Under the pieces are notes generated by a model that was not told the DNA's origin, did no database searches, and saw only the letters and a list, made by a program, of their open reading frames with translations. Of a stretch of 64,000 nt of DNA, positions 17,468 through 26,627 are shown one piece after another (the first letter of the stretch is position 1; each line of letters opens with the position of its first letter). Position numbers and translations under genes: made by a program. The stretch covers positions 15,072-79,071 of the forward strand of contig CAJTZW010000007.1 of the NCBI GenBank assembly GCA_910584305.1. The letters run 5' to 3'. This DNA comes from an uncultured Bacilli bacterium (GTDB lineage Bacteria > Bacillota_I > Bacilli_A > RF39 > UBA660).

Positions 17468-19003
17468 TTATCTATGAATACCTACACTTTGCCTTTCATG
17501 TCCAGAAATAGAAACCACATATTTAGAAATTATATTATGTAACTCATCACAAAAGTCAATAGAAGGATTATCTCTAGCTGATAATTCATAAAGTCCAATC
17601 AATATAGGTTTTGGAATAGAATTTCCAAGTAGCAAATTATGAAGAATTTCCTCCTCGGTTGTATTACTCGGGGGACTTATTTTTTTAAACTGAATTTCAT
17701 CAGCATAATTAGGTAGGCACTGTTCAAAAAATCTATCAAATTTTTCCATAGGAGATATTATATGAATCCCATCTTCTCCTTGCTTTTCTGTATATAAATT
17801 TACAATAGTAGATGCATTCCAACCTACAAATCTTTGTAACATGGTCTCTTTAAATGCTGTTTTAAAATGTTTACTTATTTGATTTGAAAAATCAATTATA
17901 GAAAACAAATCAGCCCTGTTTTCATGTATAAAACTATCATGATTTACATAGTACTTATTTTCTCCAACACTGTGATAAAGTACTGCGCTTTTATAAAAAT
18001 AACTCAAAAATGGGTCACATTCTAACAATTTTGTATATTCTGTTGCAGGAACATTCGCATGCAAATCAATAATCTTCTTATCATCCAATATATGACCTAT
18101 CTCATGTGAAATCATTTTGAAAATATTTAAATTCATCAAATCATTATTATCATTTTGATTATTATAATTATTTTGTTCAAAAATCCTACCAAATTTATTT
18201 GGAATATAATTATAATATATCTTTATTTTTTTCTCTGACGCTTGAACATAGCCAAACATATTAGGTTCAAAGTCCATCGAAATTACAACATCTTCATAAA
18301 CAGAAGATAACCCTAATTCTTTTATACGATAAGAAGTATAAAACTGTACCATTTTAGGGCTTATAATTTTATGGTGTTGTATATAATGACACATCATAGA
18401 AAAAGCTTGTATAAATATATCATGATTTAAGTCTTTCTCATCAGCACCCACTACTTTATCTAAATATGAATCTACTAAAAAATCTACATCCTTTGGAATA
18501 TCTAGTGGCTTTGATAGTAACAGATTGATTTCACTTCCAATTGATGCAAGCTTACTTTCACTATCTTTAACTAAATATAATTCACTCTGCAACAAAAAGC
18601 ATTGTAATTTATTTCCACCATGATTCATTTCTTCTTGCAAATGCAATTGAAAACTATCCATTTTTACAATAGTAAGCAGACATTCCACATCATAAATTCC
18701 TCCATAGATTAGAGTCACTAACTCATCATAATTCATAGCTTTGATTCGATTTCCATACTTTTCTATCAATACATTTGGATTGGTTATCTCTGAAATGACA
18801 TGAATGAATATATGAAAAGGAAGCCTATTAATACGTTCATAGGCAAGTTCAAGGATGAATCCTTTACACTCACCATTTATACTAGAATCTTGAAACAATA
18901 ACTCTATATCATCGTCGCTTAATTCATTAAAATCAGATATATGAGATTTTAAATAAATTATATAATCATTACTTTGGTTTAACCCTATACAAAAATCAGA
19001 CAT
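17468..19003 (-). CDS. Putative zincin metallopeptidase, cytoplasmic
   Basis: 511 residues from ATG at 19001-19003 after AAAGGTAG; an upstream start at 19039 lies in a TA-repeat and lacks an SD. No signal peptide. The central motif SHEIGHILDD is a HExxH zinc site, and a later HENRADLFSII gives a third ligand Glu as in gluzincins. The N-terminal half is helical and acidic. No family recognised. It is inserted upstream of yqfC and is transcribed on its own; nothing shows its substrate. Confidence 0.65.
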   Translation of the reverse strand: MSDFCIGLNQSNDYIIYLKSHISDFNELSDDDIELLFQDSSINGECKGFILELAYERINRLPFHIFIHVISEITNPNVLIEKYGNRIKAMNYDELVTLIYGGIYDVECLLTIVKMDSFQLHLQEEMNHGGNKLQCFLLQSELYLVKDSESKLASIGSEINLLLSKPLDIPKDVDFLVDSYLDKVVGADEKDLNHDIFIQAFSMMCHYIQHHKIISPKMVQFYTSYRIKELGLSSVYEDVVISMDFEPNMFGYVQASEKKIKIYYNYIPNKFGRIFEQNNYNNQNDNNDLMNLNIFKMISHEIGHILDDKKIIDLHANVPATEYTKLLECDPFLSYFYKSAVLYHSVGENKYYVNHDSFIHENRADLFSIIDFSNQISKHFKTAFKETMLQRFVGWNASTIVNLYTEKQGEDGIHIISPMEKFDRFFEQCLPNYADEIQFKKISPPSNTTEEEILHNLLLGNSIPKPILIGLYELSARDNPSIDFCDELHNIISKYVVSISGHERQSVGIHR

Positions 19004-19150
19004 AATATATCTACCTTTCATATATATATATATCAACATAACTACCTTAAGTCAATTATATGTTCTATAAAAAGAAAAGTAAAGAATTTTATACATTAGT
19101 TTACACTTAAAACTCCTACATCCAAGCATTCAATTCTCTTGTAGATTTAT

Positions 19151-19182
19151 ATAAAAGAAAAATGGAGTGCATCCATTTTTCT
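19151..19182 (-). terminator. Rho-independent terminator of the ABC exporter operon
   Basis: An 11-bp stem AGAAAAATGGA / TCCATTTTTCT with T-rich tail, overlapping the stop codon of the permease gene. Confidence 0.8.
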
Positions 19183-20503
19183 ACTTTTGTTTAATTGCTT
19201 TAAACATCTTCTTCCATAAATCCTTAGAAGAATAATTTAAAATACCTACTTTATAAATCTTAAGACCATAATGTATTAACAAGTAATTGGTAACAATAAC
19301 AATCAACATACTGATTATCACATCAATAATACCAATTTGCCCTAACACCAAAAGAGATGGAGACAAAATTGCAGATATAAATGGAACATACGATAAAATA
19401 CGAATAAACAGTGCTCCTTTAAACATCCCAGCCATCATTGCTAAATAGTAACCAATCAGTGAAATAATCATAATTGGGGTTTGTAATTGTCCAAAATCTT
19501 CAGCATTTGTTGTCATAGAAGCCAAAATACCTGCAAGAAGGGAATATGCTACAAATGTAAGTAACATTAAAACTAATGTAAGTGGAATAATATAAGAAAG
19601 TTTACTCATAAACTCCGTTTGCATAATTCCATTAAATACACCTGTCATTTCGCTTCCAAGACTTGTAAAAATACTACCTGTTCCAAGAAGCTTTCGAACC
19701 ATAAGTCCAAGCCCTGCATAAATAACAAGCAAAATGCCTTGCATTATAATAAATACATTTCCAGCAATGACTTTTGAAAAGAAATGAACGCGAGGAGAAA
19801 CGTTAGAAATGATAATCTCCATTCCACGAGTTGTTTTCTCATCATTTACTTCTGCGCCAATCATTTGAACTAAGAAAATAGTAAGCATAAAAAATGGCAA
19901 AATTACAACCGGAAAGACTGTTGACATAATTGTATCCATACTCTCATTTTCTGATTTCTTCGTTTCATCTAAAATAATACGTTCAATTTCAATAGGCGCA
20001 TAAATTTGATTCAATTCGTCTTCAGAAATCGATGAAGTATCAATCGCAAGCATTGTTTTTGTATTTTGAATGGCCTGATATAAAACCTGATAATCTAATG
20101 TATCAATATAAGATTCAGAAATCAAAGAAGCGGATAGTACAAAATTATCATCATTCGCTAGTGTAATGATAGCAGCATCCTCATCACCTTCTAATTCTTT
20201 TTTTGCAGAATCTAAATCCTTATCATACAATTTTACATCAAAGGTAGTTTCTTCTTCCCCCGTTATGCTAAACTCTAAAGATTCAATTTGTTCCTTTAAC
20301 CTTTCAAAAGAAACACCTGTTTCATCAATAACATAAACCGATACTGCCTCATCAAAGTCTCCTCCAAAGAAACGAATTACACTATCAATATTAATAACTG
20401 CTACAATTATAAGTGCGAGTACAATATTCGCAATCATAAACCATTTGGTATGAAGTTTTCGTTTTAAACTAACATCCACTAAATACTTTAATTTATTTTT
20501 CAA
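19181..20503 (-). CDS. ABC-2 type exporter permease (NatB-like)
   Basis: About 440 residues. I prefer TTG at 20501-20503 (SD AGGTGAG 4 bases before) to the GTG at 20512, which overlaps that SD. One N-terminal membrane segment, a large extracytoplasmic region (about residues 45-170) and five to six C-terminal membrane segments, as in NatB. It contains ARGMEIIISNVSP-like TTRGMEIIISNVSPR, typical of the family. It pairs with the ATPase directly upstream. NatAB exports sodium in Bacillus; here the substrate is unknown. Confidence 0.87.
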   Translation of the reverse strand: MKNKLKYLVDVSLKRKLHTKWFMIANIVLALIIVAVINIDSVIRFFGGDFDEAVSVYVIDETGVSFERLKEQIESLEFSITGEEETTFDVKLYDKDLDSAKKELEGDEDAAIITLANDDNFVLSASLISESYIDTLDYQVLYQAIQNTKTMLAIDTSSISEDELNQIYAPIEIERIILDETKKSENESMDTIMSTVFPVVILPFFMLTIFLVQMIGAEVNDEKTTRGMEIIISNVSPRVHFFSKVIAGNVFIIMQGILLVIYAGLGLMVRKLLGTGSIFTSLGSEMTGVFNGIMQTEFMSKLSYIIPLTLVLMLLTFVAYSLLAGILASMTTNAEDFGQLQTPIMIISLIGYYLAMMAGMFKGALFIRILSYVPFISAILSPSLLVLGQIGIIDVIISMLIVIVTNYLLIHYGLKIYKVGILNYSSKDLWKKMFKAIKQK

Positions 20504-21392
20504 AAGACTCACCTACCTTAGCTACAAAAATCTCATTGAGAGAAGGTTCCTCTACTACAAATTTTGTAATGTTCTTTTTCTTACGAACGACATCAAATAC
20601 ACTAGTAGCAATATCCGCACTTTCGATCTTTACCTCATATTCATCCTGATGAGGTTCTACAGAAACAACACCAGTAATACCTTCAAGCTCCTCTTTTGTA
20701 ATATCTCCCTTTATAAAAATATTTTTTTTGCGGAATTGTTCCTTTATATCAGATAAATAACCTTCAAGTACTGGTTTTCCCTTTAACATAACAACCAATT
20801 TTTTACAAAATAATTCAACATGTTCCATTCTATGAGAAGAGAAAATTATCATACTTCCTTTTTTAGACATTTCCACAATTTGCTCTTTAAAAAGTTCTAC
20901 ATTAAATGGATCAAGGCCTGAAAAAGGTTCATCTAAAATTAATAGTTTAGGATTATTTAAGATTGCCGTGATAAACTGAATCTTTTGTTGATTTCCTTTG
21001 GATAACTCTTTAATTTTCTTATCCTTGTATTCTTCAATTCCAAACTTTACAAGAAGTTCATCCAACCGCTTTAGAATATCACTACGGGTCATTCCCTTAA
21101 GAGTACCATAATACAAACATTGTTCTTTCACTGTCATCTTTGTAAGCAAACTTCTTTCCTCTGTTAAAAAACCGATAGAATCTGTCATACTATAATCTAT
21201 TTTCTTACCATCCATCGTAATACTACCAGAACTAACATCCAAAAGACCCATAATCATACGAAACGTTGTGGTTTTACCTGCACCATTCACACCTAAAAGG
21301 CCGAAAATTTCACCCGGTTGTACTGTAAATGACAAATTATCTACTGCTTTAAAATCACCATAATACTTTGTTACATTCTCTACTTTTAACAT
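20493..21392 (-). CDS. ABC transporter ATP-binding protein (NatA-like)
   Basis: About 299 residues; the start MLKVENVTKYYG (21392) is preferred over an ATG 12 bases upstream because it is the family start. Walker A GVNGAGKTT, signature LSKGNQQKIQF, Walker B LLILDEPFSGLDP, H-loop SSHRMEHVE; a C-terminal domain of the DUF4162 type follows. Overlaps the permease gene, so one operon. Confidence 0.93.
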   Translation of the reverse strand: MLKVENVTKYYGDFKAVDNLSFTVQPGEIFGLLGVNGAGKTTTFRMIMGLLDVSSGSITMDGKKIDYSMTDSIGFLTEERSLLTKMTVKEQCLYYGTLKGMTRSDILKRLDELLVKFGIEEYKDKKIKELSKGNQQKIQFITAILNNPKLLILDEPFSGLDPFNVELFKEQIVEMSKKGSMIIFSSHRMEHVELFCKKLVVMLKGKPVLEGYLSDIKEQFRKKNIFIKGDITKEELEGITGVVSVEPHQDEYEVKIESADIATSVFDVVRKKKNITKFVVEEPSLNEIFVAKVGESFEK

Positions 21393-21441
21393 GAATTCAA
21401 TCATCCCATTTCTTTATTTTTTTTATTGTACCACAACAAAT

Positions 21442-21470
21442 AGAAAAAGAAAAGAATCAAATCGATTCTT
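21442..21470 (-). terminator. Rho-independent terminator of the prepilin-like gene
   Basis: Stem AAGAATC / GATTCTT with T-rich tail, overlapping the stop at 21469-21471. Confidence 0.7.
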
Positions 21471-22596
21471 ATACTGTAATGATAAATGGATCTGCATACG
21501 TCCCACTACCACTTTTCTCTGATGATACAATATTTAGTACGTAATGAATATTATGAAGTGCATTTATCAAATCTGTCTCATAAGAAAGTCCTTTATTCGC
21601 ATCAATATACACAACAGACGAAGAAGTCGTCGTAAGGGTCCATGAATCTGCCATATCCAAATACGTATCTAAAGAACAACTGGATAAAATACCACTACTG
21701 CAATCACTATTTATAGAAGCTTCCATATACTCACTCATCGAAATAAGACCAATTTCAGAGACAATCTGTGTTTTAGTCTCATACGTTCTTACTGCATTTA
21801 AATTTAAAGACTCTATCACATCAATTACCCCTACATTCCATTTAACATTTTGGTTGGTAATTGAAGGATATAAAGACTTATTTAGATTCTCTGTATACAA
21901 TGTTGAAACATTAAATCCAATATTGCCAGATGCATCCCAAACAGCAGGGCTGTAGTCTACACGGACTAGCTTTAAAGATTTTGTCATTTTATCCAAACTC
22001 AGAATTCGATAATAACGATTATCTAATTTTACATAATTATTGGTAACATTTCCTCTAAATACATATCGGTCTTCCATATCATATAAACCGCTTCCAGTGA
22101 CTACAACATTTTCATTATCATTTCCAACTAAATATGAAAAAATAGACTCTCTTTGCTTTGATAAATCTTTCTGCCATACACCTTTTGCATCTTTTTGATA
22201 ATAATATCCTGCGGGTCCTTGGCTAGCACAATCAATATTCCCATCATCATATGTATAAGTATATGACTTATTTGTGGCATCATATGCAACCTCAATACAA
22301 CCATACATAGCCTCTCCTGTTTTTGGGTTATTTATCTTTTCCCTTGACAAATAATCCAAATCCTGCAACATTTTTACAGAAACAAAAGAGGAATTTAAAT
22401 ATTCACTATCAAGTAAACTGGTAGAATCCGTTGCCCACTTTTTAGCAGCAAGCTCAATGTTCTGAACCTGTGTCGTATAAAGACTCTCTTTTGATTCTGA
22501 TATATTCTTCATAATAGAAGGAACTGCAATCAATGCAACAACTCCAATAATAACAATCACCGCCAAAAGCTCTACTAATGTAAATCCCTTTTTCAT
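21469..22596 (-). CDS. Prepilin-like secreted protein
   Basis: 375 residues, ATG after AGGAGGCTTTT. N-terminus MKKGFTLVELLAVIVIIG carries the prepilin peptidase site (KG/FTLVE) and the hydrophobic helix; a pilin-like helix runs to about residue 70. The globular part is beta-rich with two Cys near CSSGILSSC and a C-terminal GSGTYADPFIIT segment often seen at the end of surface proteins in this group. Lies between the PBP gene and the ABC exporter with its own terminator. Partners are not in the window. Confidence 0.8.
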   Translation of the reverse strand: MKKGFTLVELLAVIVIIGVVALIAVPSIMKNISESKESLYTTQVQNIELAAKKWATDSTSLLDSEYLNSSFVSVKMLQDLDYLSREKINNPKTGEAMYGCIEVAYDATNKSYTYTYDDGNIDCASQGPAGYYYQKDAKGVWQKDLSKQRESIFSYLVGNDNENVVVTGSGLYDMEDRYVFRGNVTNNYVKLDNRYYRILSLDKMTKSLKLVRVDYSPAVWDASGNIGFNVSTLYTENLNKSLYPSITNQNVKWNVGVIDVIESLNLNAVRTYETKTQIVSEIGLISMSEYMEASINSDCSSGILSSCSLDTYLDMADSWTLTTTSSSVVYIDANKGLSYETDLINALHNIHYVLNIVSSEKSGSGTYADPFIITV

Positions 22597-22652
22597 AAAA
22601 GCCTCCTATACTATATATTTATTGTATCATGAATTTTAAGTAGTGTAAATCT

Positions 22653-24818
22653 TTATGAAACTTCATATTTCCCACCAAAAGTAACCAAGAGCGAACTATC
22701 GGATGAAATCACAGAACCTTCTGGTATACTTTGATTTGTTACATATCCATTTCCCTCTAACGTATATGGAATATGTAATAGAGTACAAAGAGAAATCACA
22801 TCACTTTTACTCCATCCAATAAGATTGGGCATATTATATATAGAAGAATTGGTAAGAAGAAGTACTTTATCCCCCGCAACAAGGGTTGTCCCTACACTCG
22901 GAAATTGATTGATAACACGACTTCCATCTCCAATTATAATTGGATGTAATCCATATCCTCGCAACTCCTCTACAACAACTTCAATCGATTGGTTGGTATA
23001 AGATGAAACCACATACTCACTTACAGTAGACGCCTCTTCCCTTTCACTTAAATTTTCATACTTTGCAATACTCTTAATTACATCGGTTACAGCTGTATAT
23101 ACACCCGCACTGGTTCCCCAAAGAGGAGATTTCATAGCTGCATATATAATATACTCAGGATCTTCTGCAGGAAACATTCCTGCAAAAGAGAATATATAGT
23201 GATTTTCATTGGTTTCTATCACATAAGATCCAAGCTCTGCATTATAAATTTGTGAAGTTCCTGTTTTTCCAATTATATTGAGTCCTTCTACATTATAAGC
23301 ACGCCCTGTCGTTGCACCTATATCATTACCATGAATTGTATTATACATAAGTTCACGTATCTTATCTGTAGTAGATTTTTGTACAATAGAATCACTAACT
23401 TCAATTTGTCTTTCATAATAAATCTCATTGGTATCCGGATTTACAATTTGCTTTACAATATGAGGTTTTACCATTTTACCATCATTAGCAACAATCGTTA
23501 GAGCCTGTAATTGTTGAATGGCAGTAGTTGTAATTCCTTGGCCGAATCCAGCATTTGCTACTTCTACCTCATAATTAAAATTAACACGTCCTTTTTGCTC
23601 CCTAGAAAGTTCTATTCCCGTAATATCACCAAAGCCATATTTTTTAAAACAATCACGGAGTTCATCCTTTGATAAATAAGTACGAATTAAATTGACAATT
23701 CCAACATTACTAGAATATTCATATCCTTTATCGAAAGTAACTGCTCCCCAACCTATAGTATTCCAATCACGAATTGTCGCATCCGCCACAGAAACACTTC
23801 CAGATTGATATAATGCACTTCCATCATATTTCCCACTATCAATCGCACACATATATGTATATGTCTTCATAACAGATCCTGGTTCAAATGTCATTGTAAC
23901 AAGTGGATTCTCGTAATTTACAATATTACGAACATTAGGATCAAAAGATGGAGTTGAAGAAGTCGCTAAAATATCACCCGTTTTAGCATTCATTACGGTA
24001 AGTTGTAGCCACTCTGGAGAATAGGTAGTATTCGAAGCCTTAACCGCACTTTCTACAAACCTCTGCACTGTAGAATCAATCGTTAAATAAATATCATACC
24101 CATCAATCGCATCAATTGATACTTCTTTCGTCCCTGAAATTTTATAGCCATAGCGGTCTTGCTGATATTCCAAATAACCATCGGTTCCCTTTAATAAATC
24201 ATTATACTTTAACTCAATTCCAAGTTCACCAGCAATTTGAATAGAAGAATTATTATTTTCATCTGTAACCTCTGTATCCTTAGCATATCCAATGACATAG
24301 GAAGCAAAATCACCATTAGGATAATATCGTTTTTGGCTCTCTATAAAATCAATTCCAGAAAGATTCAAGCTTTCAATTTCCTCTTTTTTTAACTCAGTAA
24401 TTCCTCTTCCTCCTGGACCAAGTTCTACCTGAAATTTATCCATAGACATACGTTCAACTAAAGTAGAGACTTCCATTTCTAGTACAGGTGCCAAAGCCTC
24501 TGCTGTCATTTGTACATCCTTTACATAATCATCTTTCCTACTTTCACGGCTAGCTTCTAAATAAGCAATCACTGTATAAGAACTGACATTCACTGCTAAA
24601 ATATTTTGATTCGCATCATACACCGTTCCGCGGGTAGCAGAAAGTGTTTTCTTTACGGTACTTCTACTTGCCGCAAACTCATCCATATCCTTACCATACA
24701 CCTTGCCTGATAATGACAAATAAGCAAATTGTAGATACAATAAAAAAATACAAAGTAAAAATACACCAAAAACAAATTTTGGAAAATTCCAAGTTTGTGT
24801 ATTCCTCTTTGTATTCAT
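22653..24818 (-). CDS. Penicillin-binding protein, FtsI/SpoVD type, with PASTA domains
   Basis: 721 residues, ATG after AGAGGTGAAATAG. An N-terminal membrane anchor (about residues 10-30), dimerisation domain with RGTVYDANQNILAVN, and the transpeptidase domain with SxxK (PGSVMKTY), SSN (EYSSNVGIV) and KTG (IGKTGTSQ). Two C-terminal PASTA-like units follow. It is the septal class B transpeptidase of the dcw cluster; in Bacillus this position holds pbpB and spoVD. Only one is present here, so I do not choose between them. Confidence 0.92.
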   Translation of the reverse strand: MNTKRNTQTWNFPKFVFGVFLLCIFLLYLQFAYLSLSGKVYGKDMDEFAASRSTVKKTLSATRGTVYDANQNILAVNVSSYTVIAYLEASRESRKDDYVKDVQMTAEALAPVLEMEVSTLVERMSMDKFQVELGPGGRGITELKKEEIESLNLSGIDFIESQKRYYPNGDFASYVIGYAKDTEVTDENNNSSIQIAGELGIELKYNDLLKGTDGYLEYQQDRYGYKISGTKEVSIDAIDGYDIYLTIDSTVQRFVESAVKASNTTYSPEWLQLTVMNAKTGDILATSSTPSFDPNVRNIVNYENPLVTMTFEPGSVMKTYTYMCAIDSGKYDGSALYQSGSVSVADATIRDWNTIGWGAVTFDKGYEYSSNVGIVNLIRTYLSKDELRDCFKKYGFGDITGIELSREQKGRVNFNYEVEVANAGFGQGITTTAIQQLQALTIVANDGKMVKPHIVKQIVNPDTNEIYYERQIEVSDSIVQKSTTDKIRELMYNTIHGNDIGATTGRAYNVEGLNIIGKTGTSQIYNAELGSYVIETNENHYIFSFAGMFPAEDPEYIIYAAMKSPLWGTSAGVYTAVTDVIKSIAKYENLSEREEASTVSEYVVSSYTNQSIEVVVEELRGYGLHPIIIGDGSRVINQFPSVGTTLVAGDKVLLLTNSSIYNMPNLIGWSKSDVISLCTLLHIPYTLEGNGYVTNQSIPEGSVISSDSSLLVTFGGKYEVS

Positions 24819-24831
24819 CTATTTCACCTCT

Positions 24832-25128
24832 TTAGTCACTCACAATGACAATATTATCATTATTATAAGCAAGTCCCATATCAGAAACAATCCCTTTAAT
24901 CTTATCAAAAGAAGTAAGTTCATTTACTTTCATAACTAAACTTTCATTCTTTCTCTCCTGACTCTCGATATCATAACGTATTTTTTCCACACTCATACTC
25001 AAATGACTTACTCCAGCACCACAGAATATCTTTAATACCATCGTCATACCAAAACAAAACAAAGCACTCACATATAAAAGTCTTTCTCCCTTAGTAATCT
25101 TCATTTTTCTTTTCTTCGCTTTTTTCAT
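24832..25128 (-). CDS. ftsL: FtsL-like cell division protein
   Basis: 98 residues, ATG after AGAGGGATAAT. Basic N-terminus, one membrane helix (about residues 14-38), then a short coiled coil (IRYDIESQERKNESLVMKVN) as in FtsL. Sequence is poorly conserved in this family; the position between rsmH and the PBP gene decides the call. Confidence 0.82.
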   Translation of the reverse strand: MKKAKKRKMKITKGERLLYVSALFCFGMTMVLKIFCGAGVSHLSMSVEKIRYDIESQERKNESLVMKVNELTSFDKIKGIVSDMGLAYNNDNIVIVSD

Positions 25129-25129
25129 A

Positions 25130-26053
25130 TTATCCCTCTTTTATTCTCTCTATAACTCTAAGTTTTGCGCTACGTGCACGATGATTTTCTGTAATCTCTT
25201 GCGCAGTTGGATCTATCACACCAATTATTTTAAATTTAGGCATAAACTCCTCTGGAATGACTGGCATCTTCTGTAAATTTTTATCCACAGAACTAACCTC
25301 TTTAAAGATTTTCTTGCAGAGTTTATCCTCAAGTGAGTGAAATGTAATAACACAAATACGTCCCCCAACCGCTAATAAATCTAATGCTTGATATAAAGCA
25401 GATTCAAATACTTCTAACTCATGGTTTACTTCAATACGAATTGCCTGAAATACCTTTCTAGCAGGATGTTTCTCTAATTTATATTTCATAGGGACACTTT
25501 TCTTAATAACCTCCACTAACTCTAATGTTGTTGTAATTGGTTTTATTTGACGTTCCTTTACAATATTTTTTGCAATACTAGTTGCATACTTCTCTTCACC
25601 ATATACAGTAAAAATATGAGCTAAATCTTCAAATGAATACGAATTTACAACCTCATATGCAGAAAGCGATTCCTCCCTGTTCATTCTCATATCCAAACGT
25701 GCATCACTATGAAAACTAAATCCACGATAATCCTCATCCAGCTGTGGAGAAGATACACCCAAATCAAATAGAATACCATTTACTTTTTCAATGCCACGTT
25801 TTGTAAGCTCTTCTTTTATATGAGAAAAATTAGAATAAATCAGTTCATAGTTATCTGCAATATTAGAAAGTCTCTTTTGACTACTTTGAAGTGCCTCTGT
25901 ATCTTGATCAAATGCATAAAGAAAACCGTTCGGTATACGGTATAAGATTTCACTGCTATGTCCCCCATATCCTAAAGTACAATCTACAACAATACTACCC
26001 AAAGACAAATTTAAATTTTCTAAACACTCTAGCAGTAAAACACTTTTATGCAT
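25130..26053 (-). CDS. rsmH: 16S rRNA m4C1402 methyltransferase RsmH
   Basis: 307 residues, ATG after AGGGGTGTTTTT. N-terminal HKSVLLLECLENL, the SAM loop DCTLGYGGHSSEIL, LFDLGVSSPQLDE, and the C-terminal ITFHSLEDKLCKKIF and RAKLRV-like SAKLRVIE. The complete family length is present. Follows mraZ. Confidence 0.97.
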   Translation of the reverse strand: MHKSVLLLECLENLNLSLGSIVVDCTLGYGGHSSEILYRIPNGFLYAFDQDTEALQSSQKRLSNIADNYELIYSNFSHIKEELTKRGIEKVNGILFDLGVSSPQLDEDYRGFSFHSDARLDMRMNREESLSAYEVVNSYSFEDLAHIFTVYGEEKYATSIAKNIVKERQIKPITTTLELVEVIKKSVPMKYKLEKHPARKVFQAIRIEVNHELEVFESALYQALDLLAVGGRICVITFHSLEDKLCKKIFKEVSSVDKNLQKMPVIPEEFMPKFKIIGVIDPTAQEITENHRARSAKLRVIERIKEG

Positions 26054-26063
26054 AAAAACACCC

Positions 26064-26498
26064 CTATAAATTTAAATTACTAGAAAACAGATTGTCAGCA
26101 ATTTCAGAGAAATTCTTTTCATTCTCATCCATAAACTGATTCCAAATGCTCTCACTCCAGATTTCTAGATGATCATTTACACCGATAATAATACAATCTT
26201 TTTCTAGTGAAGCATAATGGATCAGTGGACTTGCAATATTGATTCTTCCCTGTTTATCAACATTCATCTCAGTGGCTCCAGATAAGAAGAAACGCATGAA
26301 ATTACGAGCATCCCTTGTGTTCGGCAAAGACTTATATGTATCAATAATGCGTTGCCAATCAACACGTGGATATATAAATAAGCAATGATCAAGACCTCTA
26401 GTTACAACAAAGTCATATCCTAATTGTTCGCGAATTTTTGAAGGCAAAGTCAATCTTCCTTTTTCATCAATCGCATGATGATACTCTCCCATGAACAT
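26064..26498 (-). CDS. mraZ: Transcriptional regulator MraZ
   Basis: 144 residues from ATG at 26496-26498 after GGGTGATTTT, giving the family start MFMGEYHHAIDEKGR. Two SpoVT-AbrB-like halves, with DEKGRLTLPSKIRE and DKQGRINIASPLI. MraZ is the first gene of dcw clusters and represses its own operon by binding repeats near the promoter; four such repeats lie directly upstream. Confidence 0.97.
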   Translation of the reverse strand: MFMGEYHHAIDEKGRLTLPSKIREQLGYDFVVTRGLDHCLFIYPRVDWQRIIDTYKSLPNTRDARNFMRFFLSGATEMNVDKQGRINIASPLIHYASLEKDCIIIGVNDHLEIWSESIWNQFMDENEKNFSEIADNLFSSNLNL

Positions 26499-26506
26499 AA
26501 AATCAC

Positions 26507-26541
26507 CCACTTATCTCCACTTTCATCCACTGTATACCACT
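26507..26541 (-). promoter_or_regulatory. MraZ operator: four AGTGG repeats at 10-bp spacing
   Basis: Minus-strand AGTGG occurs at 26537-26541, 26527-26531, 26517-26521 and 26507-26511, exactly 10 bases apart, between the -10 box and the mraZ start. In Mycoplasma and other bacteria MraZ binds direct repeats of this AAAGTG(G/T) type. Confidence 0.8.
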
Positions 26542-26570
26542 ATTTTACATTGTTATTCCCATTTTGTAAA
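26542..26570 (-). promoter_or_regulatory. Promoter of the dcw cluster
   Basis: Minus-strand TTTACA (26565-26570), 17-base spacer, TAAAAT (26542-26547), immediately upstream of the MraZ repeats. Confidence 0.65.
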
Positions 26571-26590
26571 GAGATTTTGTTATGATTCAA

Positions 26591-26622
26591 GAAAAAAAGA
26601 AAAAGATATCTTTGAAATATCT
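26591..26622 (-). terminator. Rho-independent terminator of the MoxR-VWA operon
   Basis: Stem AGATAT / ATATCT with 7-base loop, followed by a T-rich tract on the minus strand, directly after the VWA gene stop. Confidence 0.6.
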
Positions 26623-26627
26623 CCTTT

